A stretch of 64,000 nt of DNA, taken from assembly GCA_013399875.1 (NCBI GenBank), contig VXAZ01002377.1:272281-336280 (forward strand). The letters run 5' to 3'. This DNA comes from Gymnorhina tibicen. Its lineage: Eukaryota; Chordata; Aves; Passeriformes; Artamidae. The stretch's first letter is position 1, and each line of letters begins with the position of its first letter. A program made the position numbers and the translations under genes. Positions 12,541 through 25,460 of this stretch are shown here, in pieces. The notes under the pieces are model-generated. The model had not been told where the DNA came from and searched no databases. It saw only the letters and a program-made list of their open reading frames with translations.

Positions 12541-14171
12541 GCTTTACAGGCTCCAGCAGGGCCACTCCAACGCTGAGTGGATCGTGGCAGGTACCCGAGG
12601 TCCTCCTGCAGGACTCCAAAAATTCCCTGCCCCTGCCCTCACTGCCAAGAATCACCCCTTTTTCCCGTGTTTTCACCCGAAGATGATGAGGGGATGATGC
12701 TCCTGCTGCCGTGGTTGTCTGCCATCACTTACTGGCACTATCCAGGGGGAAATTGGGCTGCTTGGCCAGGCTTTGGGAAGCTCTTGCCAGCTCAGGATTC
12801 CTCGGGGGCTCACCCCGGTCTCCAGGGTGATTGCCAAGGGGAGCAGGGGGAATAGCAGGAATCTCTGCCAGTGTGGGATGCAGAGTTTGATTCATCCCGT
12901 CCAGGTGCCTGGAGGCTTCCACACACTGCAGAGGCCGATTCCCTTAGGGAAGGAGATGGGAGGATTCAAGGGATACCCTTAAAATGGTTTTCATGTGTGG
13001 AATGGGCTCAGTTAGAGACATCAGAGAGGGTCTGGAGGGATTCCCTCTAGCCTGGTTTTGCTTGGAAAAGAAAATTCCCCTATTCCTATTGATTTCTCCT
13101 CAGCAAGCTGCACTTGCAGACCTCAGGCAAGGCATGCACTCCAGGCTGGTTTTAACTGGGATGCTAACAAGCAGGAAGCTGAATTCCAGCTCATACCACT
13201 CCTCTCCGTGAGTCCCAGAGATAAAAATGCCGCTTCACTGCTCCAGGAGTGCCCTTAACCCCAAAGGAGGCCACGCCCGAGTGCTGCAGTAGGGTCTTTT
13301 CTCAGGGGAGCACCCTGATCTGTAATTGCCAGGTGATTGTTGAAAAGATTTTTGCAGTCACGGGTTTTTTCCCCCTGTGCTGTTTGCAGGTGGAAATCAT
13401 CTCCTTGGGGGTGTCAGTGCAGGGTATTTACCCATCTCTAGAACGAGCCTAAATCCCGATTACACAAAGGCTCCCCAGGAAAAGGAGTAAAAGTGTCCCT
13501 TACAGGTAAGGGGGAAACCCGAATCTTCTGTTCCCCAGCCAGCTCTGCCCAGAGGGGAAGAGTAGAGTGAAGCTGCTCCCTCCAAAATCCAGGAGAGCAA
13601 AAAGTGAGGGCTTGAGGGATGTGCCAGCAGCAGACAAAGGCTTTCTGAGCAGGGGAGGGAGAGAGGAGCTGCTCCGAGGCTGCTGGTCGGGTTGCCATGG
13701 ATTTTGTGCTAATCAGCCCCTTTCTTGCCGGGAAACAGAGGGGAAAGGGAGGATTTTGAGTGTGGAGGAGCTGCCTCCCTACCTGAGCTGTGTCCTGCCA
13801 CCATCTGCCCGGTGGATGTGCCAGAGCAAAGGGCCAAAACTCGCTGGGATGAGATATTTTGGGAAATTATGTCCCTATGCTGCGTTCCTGGCTGTGGCTC
13901 GGACCTGGCCATGCTCTCCTGCAGGGCTGCCCGGACCGTGCCACATTTGGGGTGTGGGTGGTGGGAAGGGGGAATTTGCAGGAGTGGACGGCAGGGGCAG
14001 GATTTTGGGGTGCCTGTGTGAGCTGTGGGACACCCGCAGACCCAGACAGACCCCCAAAGCCCTCCTGTGAGTGCACAGCAGCGTGCAAACCCGTGTGTGC
14101 TTCGCTGTGCCCCTGTGTGGGGGCTGGCGCCGTGCCTGGGGCTCCCCACTGCATTTCATTTTCATTTCCAG

Positions 14172-14452
14172 GACGTTTCCTTGAACAGACCAGAGGGGCA
14201 GAGCCAGGCTCTGGAGCTGAGTGTGAACCAGGGGAGGTTTATATCGAATATTAGGAACAATTTCTTCACTGAAATGGTGGTCAGACATTGGAACACGCTG
14301 CCTGGGGCAGTGCTGAAGTCACCAGCCTTGGAGGGATTTAAAAGATGGATGTGGCACCTGGGGACATGGGTTAGTGCTGGGCTTGGCAGTGATGGGGCAA
14401 TGGTTGGACTCAAGGATTTTAAAGCTCTTTTCCAACATAAATTATTTCCACT
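14172..14452 (+). mobile_element. CR1 LINE 3' end, older subfamily
   Basis: It includes 'attaggaacaatttcttcac', 'tggtcagacattggaacacg', 'ctgcctggggcagtgctg' and 'ttggactcaaggattttaaa'. This is the CR1 variant with '..ttggactcaaggat..' in place of the younger '..ttggaatgagatgag..'. Confidence 0.9.
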
Positions 14453-14689
14453 ATTCCTCCACTTCAGAGTGGCTTTGCATGTCTGCAGTCTCTTGGACAT
14501 GGATTTATATATTAAAAAAAACCCCAAACCCAAACAACAAACAAACCCACAAAACCTTGAAATCCAGATAACATGAAAAATGTGAAATAGACAAACCACT
14601 CAGTAGCCTGATCAATATAAAATACACAAATTTCTCAGTAGCCTGTAACCCTCCCTCTCTCCCTGGAGCACTTTTTGGGACATCTGTTG

Positions 14690-14900
14690 ACATGCACAGA
14701 GATTCTGTGAGAAGGATTGGAACAGACTTCCCAGGGAAAGGGTGGAATCACCATCCCTGGATGTGTTCAAAAGCCGTGTGGATGTGACATTTGGGGACAT
14801 GGGTTAGTGGTGGGTTTGGTAGTGCTGGGGGAACTGTGGGACTGGAAGATTTCAAAGGTCTTTTCCACCCTGAATGACTCAAAAGCTCTATGATTTTATG
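14690..14900 (+). mobile_element. CR1 LINE 3' end, older subfamily
   Basis: A second copy of the same older type 240 bases on: 'gattggaacagacttcccag', 'ccctggatgtgttcaaaag', 'ggacatgggttagtggtggg', ending 'aaagctctatgatttta'. It keeps a canonical tail. Confidence 0.9.
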
Positions 14901-14904
14901 TCCA

Positions 14905-17510
14905 TGCTCCGGGTGGGATGCCACACCAGCCCTGGAGACCTGTCACCCCATGGGCTGCCCGATGTGTCCGTGACCTCCAGCCACCTTGTCCCTACCTCCG
15001 TGGAGCCTCTGTGGCCACAGGGGATGCCCAGGGGCAAGGGACGAGCCCGTGCCAGCACAGGCAGGCTGGAGGGAGGAGACCTGTGCTGGCTGCCCTTGGG
15101 GACAGCAGGTGAAGGGCATCTCTTTGGAACTGAAATAACACCTCTAGGGCCACTGTCAGAAGATGGATCCTCACTGCAGATTTCATTCCCAAATCCCCTT
15201 TTCCTCCTTTACACCAGTATTCCAAGCCTACTCCTTGCCCTGTTGTCTCCCAGGGAGGTTTCCTCCTCTCTCTTCCCAAGCATCCTCTCCGACACCATTT
15301 TTTCCTCTGGCACACCCTCAGCTGTGGGGCTGAGATAAGGGCACAGGCTTGAAAAGGATGCAGATGTTCTTCCTCCATCCTGCCTTGCACCTGGCTCCAG
15401 GACCCGCTGCTCCATGCTCCAGCCCCTCTGGAGGGCTGTGTCCGTGCCACAGAGAGCTCTGCTTGAGTAAGGAGCTGCTTGCTGGCTCACGTTCCAGTTT
15501 CTCTTTCCTCAGCATCCCAAACAGTCAAATATTTGCCTTTCCTTGCAGCATCTCTTTGTACAAACAAGGAGGAGGGGGAGCAGAGAGCGGTCTCAGCTCG
15601 CCCAACCCATCTGTGCCCTGTATCACTTTGGATCTCTTTAAAAGAAAGGACATAATTACAGAAGAAATAAAGAATAGCTGTGCTGGTCCTGCTCCGCTGT
15701 TGAGCCGTGTTCCCAGATATTTCTCTGCTCCATTTAGTGCTCATCCTGCGCTGGCTGTATCCCAGGAAATCCCTCTTGGCTGCTGTGGGGTTTGGAGCAC
15801 TAACTCCAAGGCAAACTCCAGCAAACTCCAAGCCTCCAGCAGGCAGGAGGTGATTTTGGCACTGCAAGGCTGATGAGGGATGGAGACCTGGCTGCCCAAA
15901 GCTCTTCTGGGCACCACATTCCTTTTAATTCCTGGATTTTCCATAATGGCTCTTGAGATACTCCTCCACTTCCGCTGCTGCAAAATCTAGAGCTGGTAAG
16001 GAGGCAGGCTGGGCTGAAAACACACAAACCTGGGCTTAGAGGACCTCTGAACTTTTTAAAACCGCAGCAAAATCTCCCAATGCCGTCACTTCCGTGGGCA
16101 GCTGCTTTGCACTCCGAGGTTGTGGAGTTCAGGTGCCAAAGCCCAAAAACCAGAGGTTTGGATCAAAACCTGCACAAAGCCATGGTTCTCCATCCAGGTC
16201 CTGCAGGATGAGTGGCAGCATCCCAAGAGCCTTTACTGGCCCATCAGCTGGGACAGTCCTCGTCATGGCAAGGGCCAAGTGGGCACAGGATTTCAGTGGG
16301 ATGGGATGAAGGCACCCTGCCTCCTCAGGATCTCATTTTGGAGGATCTCATCTTCATCCTGGGCCCCACTTTTAAGCTTCTGACATCAGCGTGAGGTTTT
16401 CCTGAGAGAGATTTCATTCAATTCCCATGGATAGGCCAACCCTGCATGAATTTCTCTCATCCCTTCCTTGAATCTTGACAACCCCTGGGGGGGAAATGCA
16501 GCTGTCCAGGAGTCAGGAGGTTTTTAAGGTTTTTGCTCAAGTCTAGGCAGGGCCAGTGCTCAGCCTCCAGAGCCAGGAGCAGCTTTCCCCACCACACCAC
16601 CATGGATTCATCCCTGGAACGAGGTTCACTGTGCTCCCAGTCCTTCCCAAAGGATGTCTGAGCTGGGGGGCTGAGAAGTGGGAAGGACCAGGGCCACTCT
16701 GGTTTTCGAAAGAGCAGCACCATTTCCAAAGCCAGCAGCTTCCAGATCAAGCTAAAAACAACCTCAGGTGAATCCCCTGCTCCTCCTCCTTCTCCTCCAG
16801 CATTCCCAGTTCCCTTTTACCCCAGCAAGGGAACCTCGAGCAGGCATTTTGCTCTGGAGAGTGAAGGGAAGCAGGGAAGGGGGGTTGCAACCCCAGACAA
16901 CACCGGGTTAATTCAGCATGGAAAGGTTTTTGTCTCCCCATTGCTCCCCTGTCAAGGGAAGAGCGTGCTCCTTCCCCTCTCCATTGGTATTCCGAGCTCA
17001 TTTGCTGCAGTGGAGCTGCACGGCCGCCAGCCGGGCTGGGAAGCACATCTGCATCGTGATGTAGTCAGAAATTCGGGTCTCCAAATCAATTACTGACCTT
17101 CTGCTGCTCCAGAAATTGCTCAGGATGCGTATGCGTGCTGGGTGTGGAGAGAGGGAGAGGCTCAGCCTCGTTTTCTGCTTCCCTGCTTCTCCGGCTGCCT
17201 CAGAGGCAGAGCTGTGGTTTATTTTTTGGATCTGATTAATTGCGCCTTGTAGAATTTTCCCACTTGTCCTGATTTCCCTTCTCCTGGCATCAGTTTGGAT
17301 TGCTGATGCACAAGCTGCTTTCGGAGTGTTTGTTTTAGTGCTACGACACTCAGGAATGACGCTGGTTGTGTATCCCACTGTCACCCACCCCCTCTTCCCC
17401 CCAAAAAACTCTGGAACCTCCTCATCCCGGCCAGATCTGATGGGCCAGTGAACCTCAGAGATGTCACGTTCCCACAAATGTTTCTCAAGTGCTTTTCCAT
17501 CAGTGCACTT
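14905..17510. other. intergenic, no gene seen
   Basis: About 2.6 kb of unique sequence free of recognisable repeats. A conserved-looking AT/GC-balanced part at about 16985-17350 could be a non-coding regulatory element, but nothing in it names a function. Open frames up to about 174 codons (15349-15873) have no family features and no splice context. Confidence 0.5.
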
Positions 17511-17514
17511 ACCC

Positions 17515-17915
17515 AGAGGAGACTGAAAGTGTTGGGCTGTTCAGCCTGGAGAGGAGAAGGCTCCAAAGAGACCTCAGAGCCCCTTCCAGTGCCTAAAGGG
17601 ACTCCAGGAGAGCTGGAGAGGGACTTGGGACAAGGGATGGAGGGACAGGACACAGGGAATGGCTTCAAACTGGAAAAGGGGACATTTGGGTGGGATATGG
17701 GGAAGGAATTGTTCCCTGTGAGGGTGGGGAGGCCCTGGCACAGGTTGCCCAGGGAAGCTGTGGCTGCCCCTGGATCCCTGGAAGTGTCCAAGGCCGGGTT
17801 GGACAAGGCTTGGGGCAACCTGGGCTAGTGGAAGTTGTCCCTGCCCATGGCAAGGGGTTGAAATGAGATGATCCTTAAGGTCTCTTCCAACCCAAAATAC
17901 TCCATGTTTCCAGGA
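17515..17915 (+). mobile_element. CR1 LINE copy, about 0.4 kb
   Basis: A nearly complete young-type 3' segment: 'ctgttcagcctggagaggag', 'gagagggacttgggacaagg', 'ggcacaggttgcccagggaa', 'tctcttccaacccaaaatac'. Low divergence within the block. Confidence 0.96.
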
Positions 17916-18599
17916 TGCTGGACACCAAGTACACCCACACCAGTGAACTGACCAGTGCTTGGACTTGTCCCCTGGCCCAAGACACCCCTGGCTGTGTCAA
18001 GTGGCCATGGAGGAGCTGGGTATGACAACTACAGACCCATCTTTCCCCAAATCCTGGGGAGCACGGGATGAAACCCTCAGGGATTCAGTTTAAAACCAGT
18101 AACACGAATTAGCTCTTGGGCATCGGAAAACATGAGGGCGTTGGGGAAAGGGGGAGAAATAGCAGAAAGGCCATGAATGAATGTTAAAGACCAGGCTGGG
18201 GTGCCCTCCCTGGCATCCCTAACTCCAGGGATGAGGATGCAAAGGAAGCACTCGAGGATGGGCCTGTGGGGAGCTCCTGCCCATGGATTAACAAGCTCTC
18301 CCTAAAAAGCATCTCTTTGGCCAGTGTGGGCTCAGGGGACAGTGCTGTGACCCTGGAGACATTTCCTACATCCACTCCTGCCTGTACCACCCAGATCCTC
18401 ACAGTCCCTCTTGGGACTGATGCTCCTGTGCCCAGGAATCACATCCTGAGGGACCCCACAGTCCAAGGGAGGCAGATGGGGGAAGGCAAAGACATCTCAC
18501 AGTGCCCAGAAATCCTGCAGGGAGGGAGAATTTGGAAAACTGAGCAAGCTGAGATCTCATGGGGAGACAATTTCCCCCCGGGAGCAGCATTCCAGCTCC

Positions 18600-18835
18600 A
18601 TCTGCATCACGTGCGGAGCGGAGCCGGGAGAGCGGAGCGCCGGCGTTCGCTGAGCCGTGACCGGGCAGAGCCCGGTGTCGTTTGTCTCAATGAGCTGGTT
18701 ATTAATCCTTGCAGCTGGGAAGGGATGAGTTTGCATTTCCTCGGCAGCATCGTGTGCCGGCAGGAGAGGAAAAGGCAGGAATGTCGGCTCTTCCCTCCTT
18801 TAGAGAGGACGTGGACACCCGGCCAGAGCCAGAGG
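18600..18835. promoter_or_regulatory. CpG-rich unique segment; possible regulatory element
   Basis: Within otherwise CpG-poor DNA, 18605-18680 holds many CpGs (gtgcggagcggagccgggag and gagcgccggcgttcgctg). It has an E-box CACGTG at its left edge (18608-18613), a homeodomain-type attaatcc near 18701 and an octamer-like tttgcat near 18731. No CR1 similarity. These are seen motifs; a regulatory role is inferred only. Confidence 0.3.
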
Positions 18836-19543
18836 CTGCTCAACCATCCACGGAGACGCTGAGGAAGCAGCTGTGGGGGTCTGGTCACTGCCAACTCTCA
18901 GATCTTCCTAAATTACAGGGGTGAAGCCTGATCTTTTCAGAGAAAAAAGAACAAACCCAGGCAGCAAGGAAATCCAAGCCTGTGTTCCCTCAGAAATCCC
19001 TACACACACCAACAAACCTGCCCACGCACACCGTGTCGGATAAATAAGTAAACACAGGGAGGTTTCTTTAGTTCTCCGAGGGTTTTGCCCTCAGCTCACT
19101 GACAGAGATCAGAGCATCCCCTGGATAATATCAGTGCTTGGATCACATTCCCAGCAGGCACCAAGGCAGCTCGGGAGCTGCTCCCTTCCTCAGATAAGAG
19201 ATCAGCTTTGAGGGACTTTGGGGTTTGATTATTTTAGCTTCTGTTAAATCCTCTCCTTCCTTTCCTGGTTGTTTGGAGCTCACAGGAGAGGGAGGGTGGT
19301 GGGAAATGCCTTCCTCAGGTGAGTGTCAGTGGTTGCAGAGTGGATTTGGAGGAGAGGGGAAAATACAACAGGAATCAAAGCACAAAAGGATCCCTGAAGT
19401 TTCATGTTCACCCCATCCCCATCCCTCTGTGGTGGGGAACCCAGAGCTCAAACTGAGCAAACTGGTGGAGCTCAAAAGCTTCATTGAAGTTACTCAGATT
19501 CTTCCCCTGCATTGAAATATCCCCCCTGGAACTGTTCCTTGCA

Positions 19544-19935
19544 GGAGTTTCACAGAGCCATGGAATGGTTTGGGTGGAAAGGGACCTTAAAGATCATCCA
19601 GTCCCTCCCCCCGCCATGGGCAGGGACACCTTCCACTATCCCAGGCTGCTCCAAGCCCCATCCAGCCCGGCCTTGGACACTTCCAGGGATCCAGGGGCAG
19701 CCACAGCTTCTCTGGGCAACCTGTGCCAGGGCCTCACCACCCTCACAGGGAACAATTCCTTCCCAATATCCCATCCATCCCTGCCCTCTGGCAGTGAGAA
19801 GCTATTCCCTGTGTCCTGTCCCTCCATCCCTTGTCCCAAGTCCCTCTCCAGCTCTCCTGGAGTCCCTTTAGGCAGGGGCTCTCAGGTCTCCCTGGATCCT
19901 TCTCTTCTCCAAGTGAACACCCCCAAATTGGATGT
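19544..19935 (-). mobile_element. CR1 LINE copy, about 0.4 kb
   Basis: Inverted young-type copy: 'ccatggaatggtttgggtgg', 'ggcagccacagcttctctgg', 'gggaacaattccttcccaat', ending in the 'aagtgaacacccccaaattg' block. The apparent 163- and 119-codon open frames here are the CR1 itself. Confidence 0.96.
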
Positions 19936-21164
19936 GCAAGGAGGCTCCTGGGATTGTCTGAGTCAGCTCAAATGAAGTGCTGAGCCCCAGGAAGACCAGG
20001 AAAAAGCAGAAGCGGCCAGTGCCAAAAGCAGAGAGAGGAGGAGGAACCTTCCTGGCTTTGCACACAACATTTTCAAGGATCACAATTTCCTCCAGCACCT
20101 TTGGAGATGGGGGCAGGACGTCCATTCCCAGGGAGAGATCTGAGAAGGCCTCTCTGCCTGCAGAGATGAAGGAAGGCAGAGAATTTGCTGAAAGGGTTTC
20201 TGCATCCCCTTCGACCTTTGAAAAATAGCCTTTGATCAGGAAAAAAGGCAAAGAAGCTCCATGAAATGGGTGAATCTTTACAGAGTTCACGTTTGTGTCC
20301 CACAGCTCCAAGGCTGCTTTTACCCATTCACACAAGGCTCCAAGATATTCCCATAATCCCTTTTTTTTTTTTTGCTTAAGTCCCTTTTATCTCCCAAGGG
20401 CAATTTTTCACTGCTTTCTCTCCTTTGACCCCCTCTCCTCCCCATCCTCGCTCTCCTGGCTGTGGACACACCCTGGCCTTGTTTGGAGCATTCCAGGTGC
20501 TGAGCAAGAGGGCAGAGGCACATCCTGGATGCTGGATCTGTGCTTTAAGGAATATAAACAATCTCAGGCACTGCCACCCCTGCCCTTCCTTCAGTGCCAG
20601 CAGTGAAACATCTCCTGTCCTCCAGTCAGCAACCAGTTTTACTTAAAACCTTCAAAAACCACCTGTTTTTGAACCTGGTGCACCCCAGCTGCACCCCCAG
20701 ACCAGACCTGGCCGTGATTTGTCACCTATTTCAGGTGACCAAACCTGCAGGCAAGCAAGTGACAAAGGTCTGCAGGTCGTGTGGGCCCTTTTCTTTAGAA
20801 AACCCCCAAAAATCAGAGTCTCGGGGCCCTGAGCTGGCTGCTGGCTCTGGTGTGGTTTCATTTCCTCCCAGTGTTGCTGTGTAAACACTAATCTGTCCAA
20901 ATTATTCAAATCACAACTGTCGAGCATGGAAGCGGCGTTAATGAGGAAAAATAGGGAACAGACTGGTGGAGCAGAACGTGTCCTTTGGCTGGAGGCTGGT
21001 GGCTCCCATCCAGCGCATGCAGCTCACACCCCTTCCTCTGCCACAGCCCTTGGAAATGCGTCCTGCTGGGAGAGAGCTCTGGGACAGCTTATCCAGCCCC
21101 AGGGTGCCTGGATGGCCAAACACCAGGGGATATTTCCCATCAGGAATACGAGTCCCTTGGGGTC

Positions 21165-21560
21165 TGACTCCAACACGTTTTGGGTTGGGAGGGACCTTAA
21201 AGCTCATCCCATTGCACCCCCTGCCATGGGCAGGGACAACTTCCACTATCCCAGGGTTCTCCGAGCCCCGTCCAGCCTGGCCTTGGACACTTCCAGGGAT
21301 CCAGGGGCAGCCACAGCTTCTCTGGGCACCCTGTGCCAGGTCCTCCCCACCCTCACAGGGAACAATTTTTTTCCCAATATCCCACCCAAATCTCCCCTTT
21401 TCCAGTTTGAACCCATTCCCTCTGTGCTGTTCTTCCATCCCTTGTCCCAAGTCCAGCTCTCTTGGAGTCCCTTTAGGCACTGGAAGGGGCTCTCAGATCT
21501 CTCTGGAGCTTCTCTTCTCCAGCTGAACACCCCCAGCTCTCTCAGGACAAGTCTCCAAAG
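21165..21560 (-). mobile_element. CR1 LINE copy, about 0.4 kb
   Basis: Inverted copy from 'ttttgggttgggagggacc' through 'ccaggggcagccacagcttc' to 'cagctgaacacccccagctc'. Frames of about 180-215 codons on both strands across it are artefacts of the repeat. Confidence 0.95.
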
Positions 21561-21832
21561 CCCAGGACTGTGAAGAGCATGGAGATGACCATCTCCCTAC
21601 CCAATCCAGGAGCACCACGGCTGCAGAGCTGCATTTATTCATCACTGCCCCTGCCTGGCTCCACGTTAGGCCAGGGAGATTATGCCAGACATGGGGAACA
21701 GGCTCTCATCCTTCCCCAGAAGTTTACACAACATGGCCGGGCCCTTCTTGGCCTGCCTCATACTTGCTGTAGTTTAACACACACCTGGACATGGCCCTCA
21801 GTGACCTGATTTAATTTTACCTGCACCGATCA

Positions 21833-21888
21833 GGACATGGAATGAGATGAGCTCCATGAATTCCTTCCAACCCGAATTATTCCACCCG
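21833..21888 (+). mobile_element. CR1 3'-end remnant
   Basis: 'acatggaatgagatgagctc' and 'ttccttccaacccgaattat' match the last about 55 bases of CR1. The body is missing. Confidence 0.65.
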
Positions 21889-21889
21889 A

Positions 21890-23029
21890 ATTATTATTAA
21901 ATTGCTGCCGTGGGATAAATTATTAAAATAACAGCTACCAGCCACCAGGCCAGGAACGAATTCCCCCCCTAGGGGCTACATCTGGTGGTTGGTTTCTTTT
22001 TTTTAAGATAAACTTTTCCAGATCACTTTTGAACATCAGTGACACCAATACCTGCAACAGATGGGAACCACTCACCCAGAAAGGTCCTGGCAGAGCCTTG
22101 CAGGAGGCTCTTCAAAGGTGGGAATGGGATCTCTTGGGGGCTGCTCAGATTCAGCAAAATTTTCATATTGGAGCAATTTTCCAAAAGCAAAGCAGGTGTT
22201 ACTGGTGGAAAGGGTAAGCTGGATTCTGAGGAGGGGCAAATTCACATCTTTCCATGGAAACCTGTTGGTCTGTGGAGAAAGCCAGCCAGAAATCACCTGC
22301 ATCCGTCCCTGCACCCAGCTGCAGCAGGAACTAAAGCAGGAAACCATCAAGTCAGCCCTTGAAGCTGGTGTTTAAACTACCTGGAAAATATCCCAGACAT
22401 TAAACACTTGGAGCTGCTACAATAAGGTCAGAATAAGCGGAATTACACTTGGGAAGGGAAGGAATGAACCCATCAATCTTCAGCCTCAGGAAGAGCAATT
22501 TTAAAACCGTCAGGGGGAAGAATTTCGAATTTGGCTGGAGCACCATGAAACGCTGCACCCAAGGTGTTTGGGTTTCCCTCCTTGCTCTGCTGGCAGTCTT
22601 GTTTTCCACCTGTCTGGCCCAGAAACGTGGAAAATCTGGGTGATTTGCATTGTGGCCCTGCTCCCTTCTCCTCTGAAGTATGAAAGGATCTGTTGTCCCC
22701 ATCCTTGCTTCGGAGGCAGCAGCATTTTGGAGGGACAGAAGCCAACGCTGTGTCCAGAAGCTGGAGGAGGTGTCGGTATTTCCCAGAGACTGACTGGAAC
22801 CCTGTTTTCCACCCAGGCTCAGTTCAGCTGGGAAAGTGCTTAAAAATGGACTCAGTTCCCAGAAATGTGGCAACTCCTCGCTGCAAGGTGCTGTTCCTGC
22901 TAAAAGCTGATATGAAGTTGTTGGGATGCTGGATTATTTTGTGGCAGTGAAATTCCATGTTGGTAAATGAGCAGAAGGAAACAACAGATAAATTCAGGAA
23001 TATTTGGAGGCAAAACAGAATCCTTCTTG
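21890..23029. other. intergenic, no gene seen
   Basis: Unique sequence with a small tandem duplication of 'ccgaattatt' near 21871-21893. Open frames of 90-157 codons overlap on opposite strands and show no family motifs. Confidence 0.55.
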
Positions 23030-23325
23030 GCAAAGGATATTTTGGGTTTGCCTTATCCTGTTGTGACAGAACAAGGGGTGATGGGTTTAAGATGAAGAAG
23101 GGTTGATTTAGATTAGATAAAGAAGTTTTTTACAATGAGGGTTGTAAAACACTGGCAAAGGTGAGAAGCTGTGGCTGCCCCATCCCTGGAAGTGTCCAAG
23201 GCCAGGTTGGGCTCAGAGCAACATGATAGGTGGCCCTGTCCATGGGTTTTTGGACTGGATCACACTTAAAAGGGTCATCCCTTCAAATCCAAACTATTCC
23301 ATGATTCCACGATTCTCCATAATCC
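23030..23325 (+). mobile_element. CR1 LINE 3' end, diverged
   Basis: 'ttatcctgttgtgacagaac', 'gaagctgtggctgccccatc', 'gtccaaggccaggttgggct' and 'attccatgattccacgattc'. Several small deletions make it an older copy. It keeps two terminal 8-mers. Confidence 0.92.
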
Positions 23326-24159
23326 ATTCTCCAGCTCTTTACGCCTTGCCTGGCCTGTTCTTTTTAGCAAGGCTTAGTGGTTTGTCTTTACGGGGATAAT
23401 TTCTCCCAAACGAGACTTCTGAATGCTCTCAGCTGTGCTTGGCTCCAGCTTCTTCCTGAGGGTGGTGAGATCAGTTCATGCAACTCCAGAGACTCCCGTG
23501 GCTCCTCCTGGTTTCCCACCACAAAGGAAACCAGCCCCATCCATGTCTCCATACACCTGATTTCCATCTGTCCATGTCCTGCTCTAAGTGGATGTTTGTG
23601 CTGGAGCTAAACTGAGATAGGGATACTATTTACAATTCCCAGATGTCCTCTACTGATGGCTAAATAAATCCCTGGGACTAGCAAGGATGTTGTCCCAGCT
23701 GGTGCAGGCCCCTCTCCTCCAGTCAGACCTTGCACCCACATCAGTGAGGTGGGTCAGGGCTCCCCCTAGGCCTCCAGCACCCAAAATCAACTCCTTTTAG
23801 ATGCAAACATACAAAAAAATCCTTGGATTTTGTATTTCCTGCAAGCTTTCAGGAGCCTTTGGCTCAGGGAGCATGGTGGGTTGGTGGAAATTAAGCTTTT
23901 AGCAGCTGTGAGGTTGCTTTTAAGGTCAGAAAAGGGGACTTTTTCCAATGGCTCTGATTTTGGGAGGGAATTTGGCCAAGTGATCCCATCTGATGTAAGT
24001 CTGGCATGAAGCAGACCCTTCCCTGCTCAGGGACCCACCTGCCCCACTGTGACACCACACAGCAAAGGTGGCCCCAGGGGCCTTGGGCTTCGACCAAGTT
24101 AGAGGGCAAAGAGAGCAAAGAGCAAGGATTGCTGCTCTCCACCATAAAATGTGTCCTCA

Positions 24160-24265
24160 GGCAGGTCCTGATCTTGTTGAAGGTGTCCATGCTCATGGCA
24201 GGGGGTTGGAATAAATGACCTCTAAATGTCCCTTCCAACCCAAGCCACTCTGACTCCGTGAGGTC
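24160..24265 (+). mobile_element. CR1 3'-end remnant
   Basis: 'gaaggtgtccatgctcatgg', 'cagggggttggaataaatga' and 'cccttccaacccaagccact' are the last about 105 bases of CR1. The sequence before 24160 is not CR1. Confidence 0.85.
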
Positions 24266-25297
24266 CTGGCTCGGCAGAAGGAGCTGCACGTGTCAGAGGT
24301 CACACAGACCAACCTTGGGGAAGGAGTCCTGGTTCCCAGACTCTCCACCATCCCTCCCTTCAAGATTTGAGGTAAAACCCTTTTATTTCGCAAGCAGTGG
24401 GACCAAAACCATGTAAGCAAGTATCACAACCCCGTGGAGATGTCCACGGTCCAACACATCCACCCCCAGCCTTCAGAAACCCTCTCTGGTGACACGAACA
24501 CAGTAATGAATCCCACTTCAGTCCACGTCCATTTGCACAGAGCCTTAGGTCAGATTTATACGGGACTCCACCTCCTATCAAACCCACGTTCTCTCAGGGA
24601 AGCGTGGCAGGGACCCAGAGCTCCTCAGAGGCCAGGACACATTTCATTAGTGTGGAATTGCAGGACCAATTACAGCAGAAAAGCTGAAAGAAACCGAAAC
24701 AGAAAGGTCAGCCCCAAACCCCAGCTACCAGGTCATGTCCAGGTCCTTGCACAGTGCCTGGAAATGCAAAGGGAAGTCTGATGGCTCCAGGAAGGGTAAT
24801 TAGCTCGCAGTGATGAGAGGGAGACTGGGGACAATGTTAGTGCAGCATAAATCATCTCCTAAACAAGCCTTGTTTATTTATTATGGGCTCCCATGACCTG
24901 TGCCCTGAACTTCAGTCCCCCCCTCTGCTCCCTTATCCACTCATCTCTGGGTTTTTGCCTGGCTGGGTGGAAGGGAAGGTCAGCCTGTGGGTTAGCAGGC
25001 TCGCTGGGCCCTTCAGAAATGCAGATGAAGAGATCTGCAAAGTGCCTTGAGAGGTTTTTCCAATCATTTCCCTGCCCTGAGGGAGCAGAAATTACATACA
25101 GACCAGAGCTGGCAACATCCATGTGAGGGTCTCACCAAGTACCACACCTACATCATGAACATCACCTTCTGCCCCGGCTGCCACAGGCTGAAGGATCCCC
25201 TTTATCCCTGCTTAATTCCATGGCTAAACACCCCTCACTGGCCTCCTTCATCCCTTATCTTTGTCTTTTCACCCCAGGATGATGCTCGTGATGTAGA

Positions 25298-25460
25298 GAT
25301 CATAAAATCACGGAATGTTTTGGGCTGGAAGGGACAGCTCATCTCATTCCACCCCCTGCCATGGGCAGGGACACCTTCCACTATCCCAGGTTGCTCCAAG
25401 CCCCGTCCAGCCTGGCCTTGGACACTTCAGGGATGGGACAGCCACAGGTTGTAGCAGGAT
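25298..25460 (-). mobile_element. CR1 LINE 3' end
   Basis: Inverted: 'ataaaatcacggaatgtttt', 'ccaccccctgccatgggcag', 'ccttggacacttcagggatg', then 'gacagccacaggttgtagca'. The copy stops soon after the 'cttccagggat' block. Confidence 0.93.

Noticed and set aside
17510..17920. Recurring near-identical blocks (GGCACAGGTTGCCCAGAGAA etc.) considered as a new dispersed system
   Set aside because: They match the well-known avian CR1 LINE 3' end and its terminal 8-mer. The multiplicity is ordinary for a bird genome.
18266..18862. 198-codon plus-strand open frame
   Set aside because: No family features. Part of its length comes from the CpG-rich segment, and an opposing 95-codon frame overlaps it.
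20926..21573. 215- and 186-codon plus-strand and 180-codon minus-strand open frames
   Set aside because: Mostly translation of the inverted CR1 copy at 21165-21560. Similar peptide strings recur at other CR1 copies in the window.
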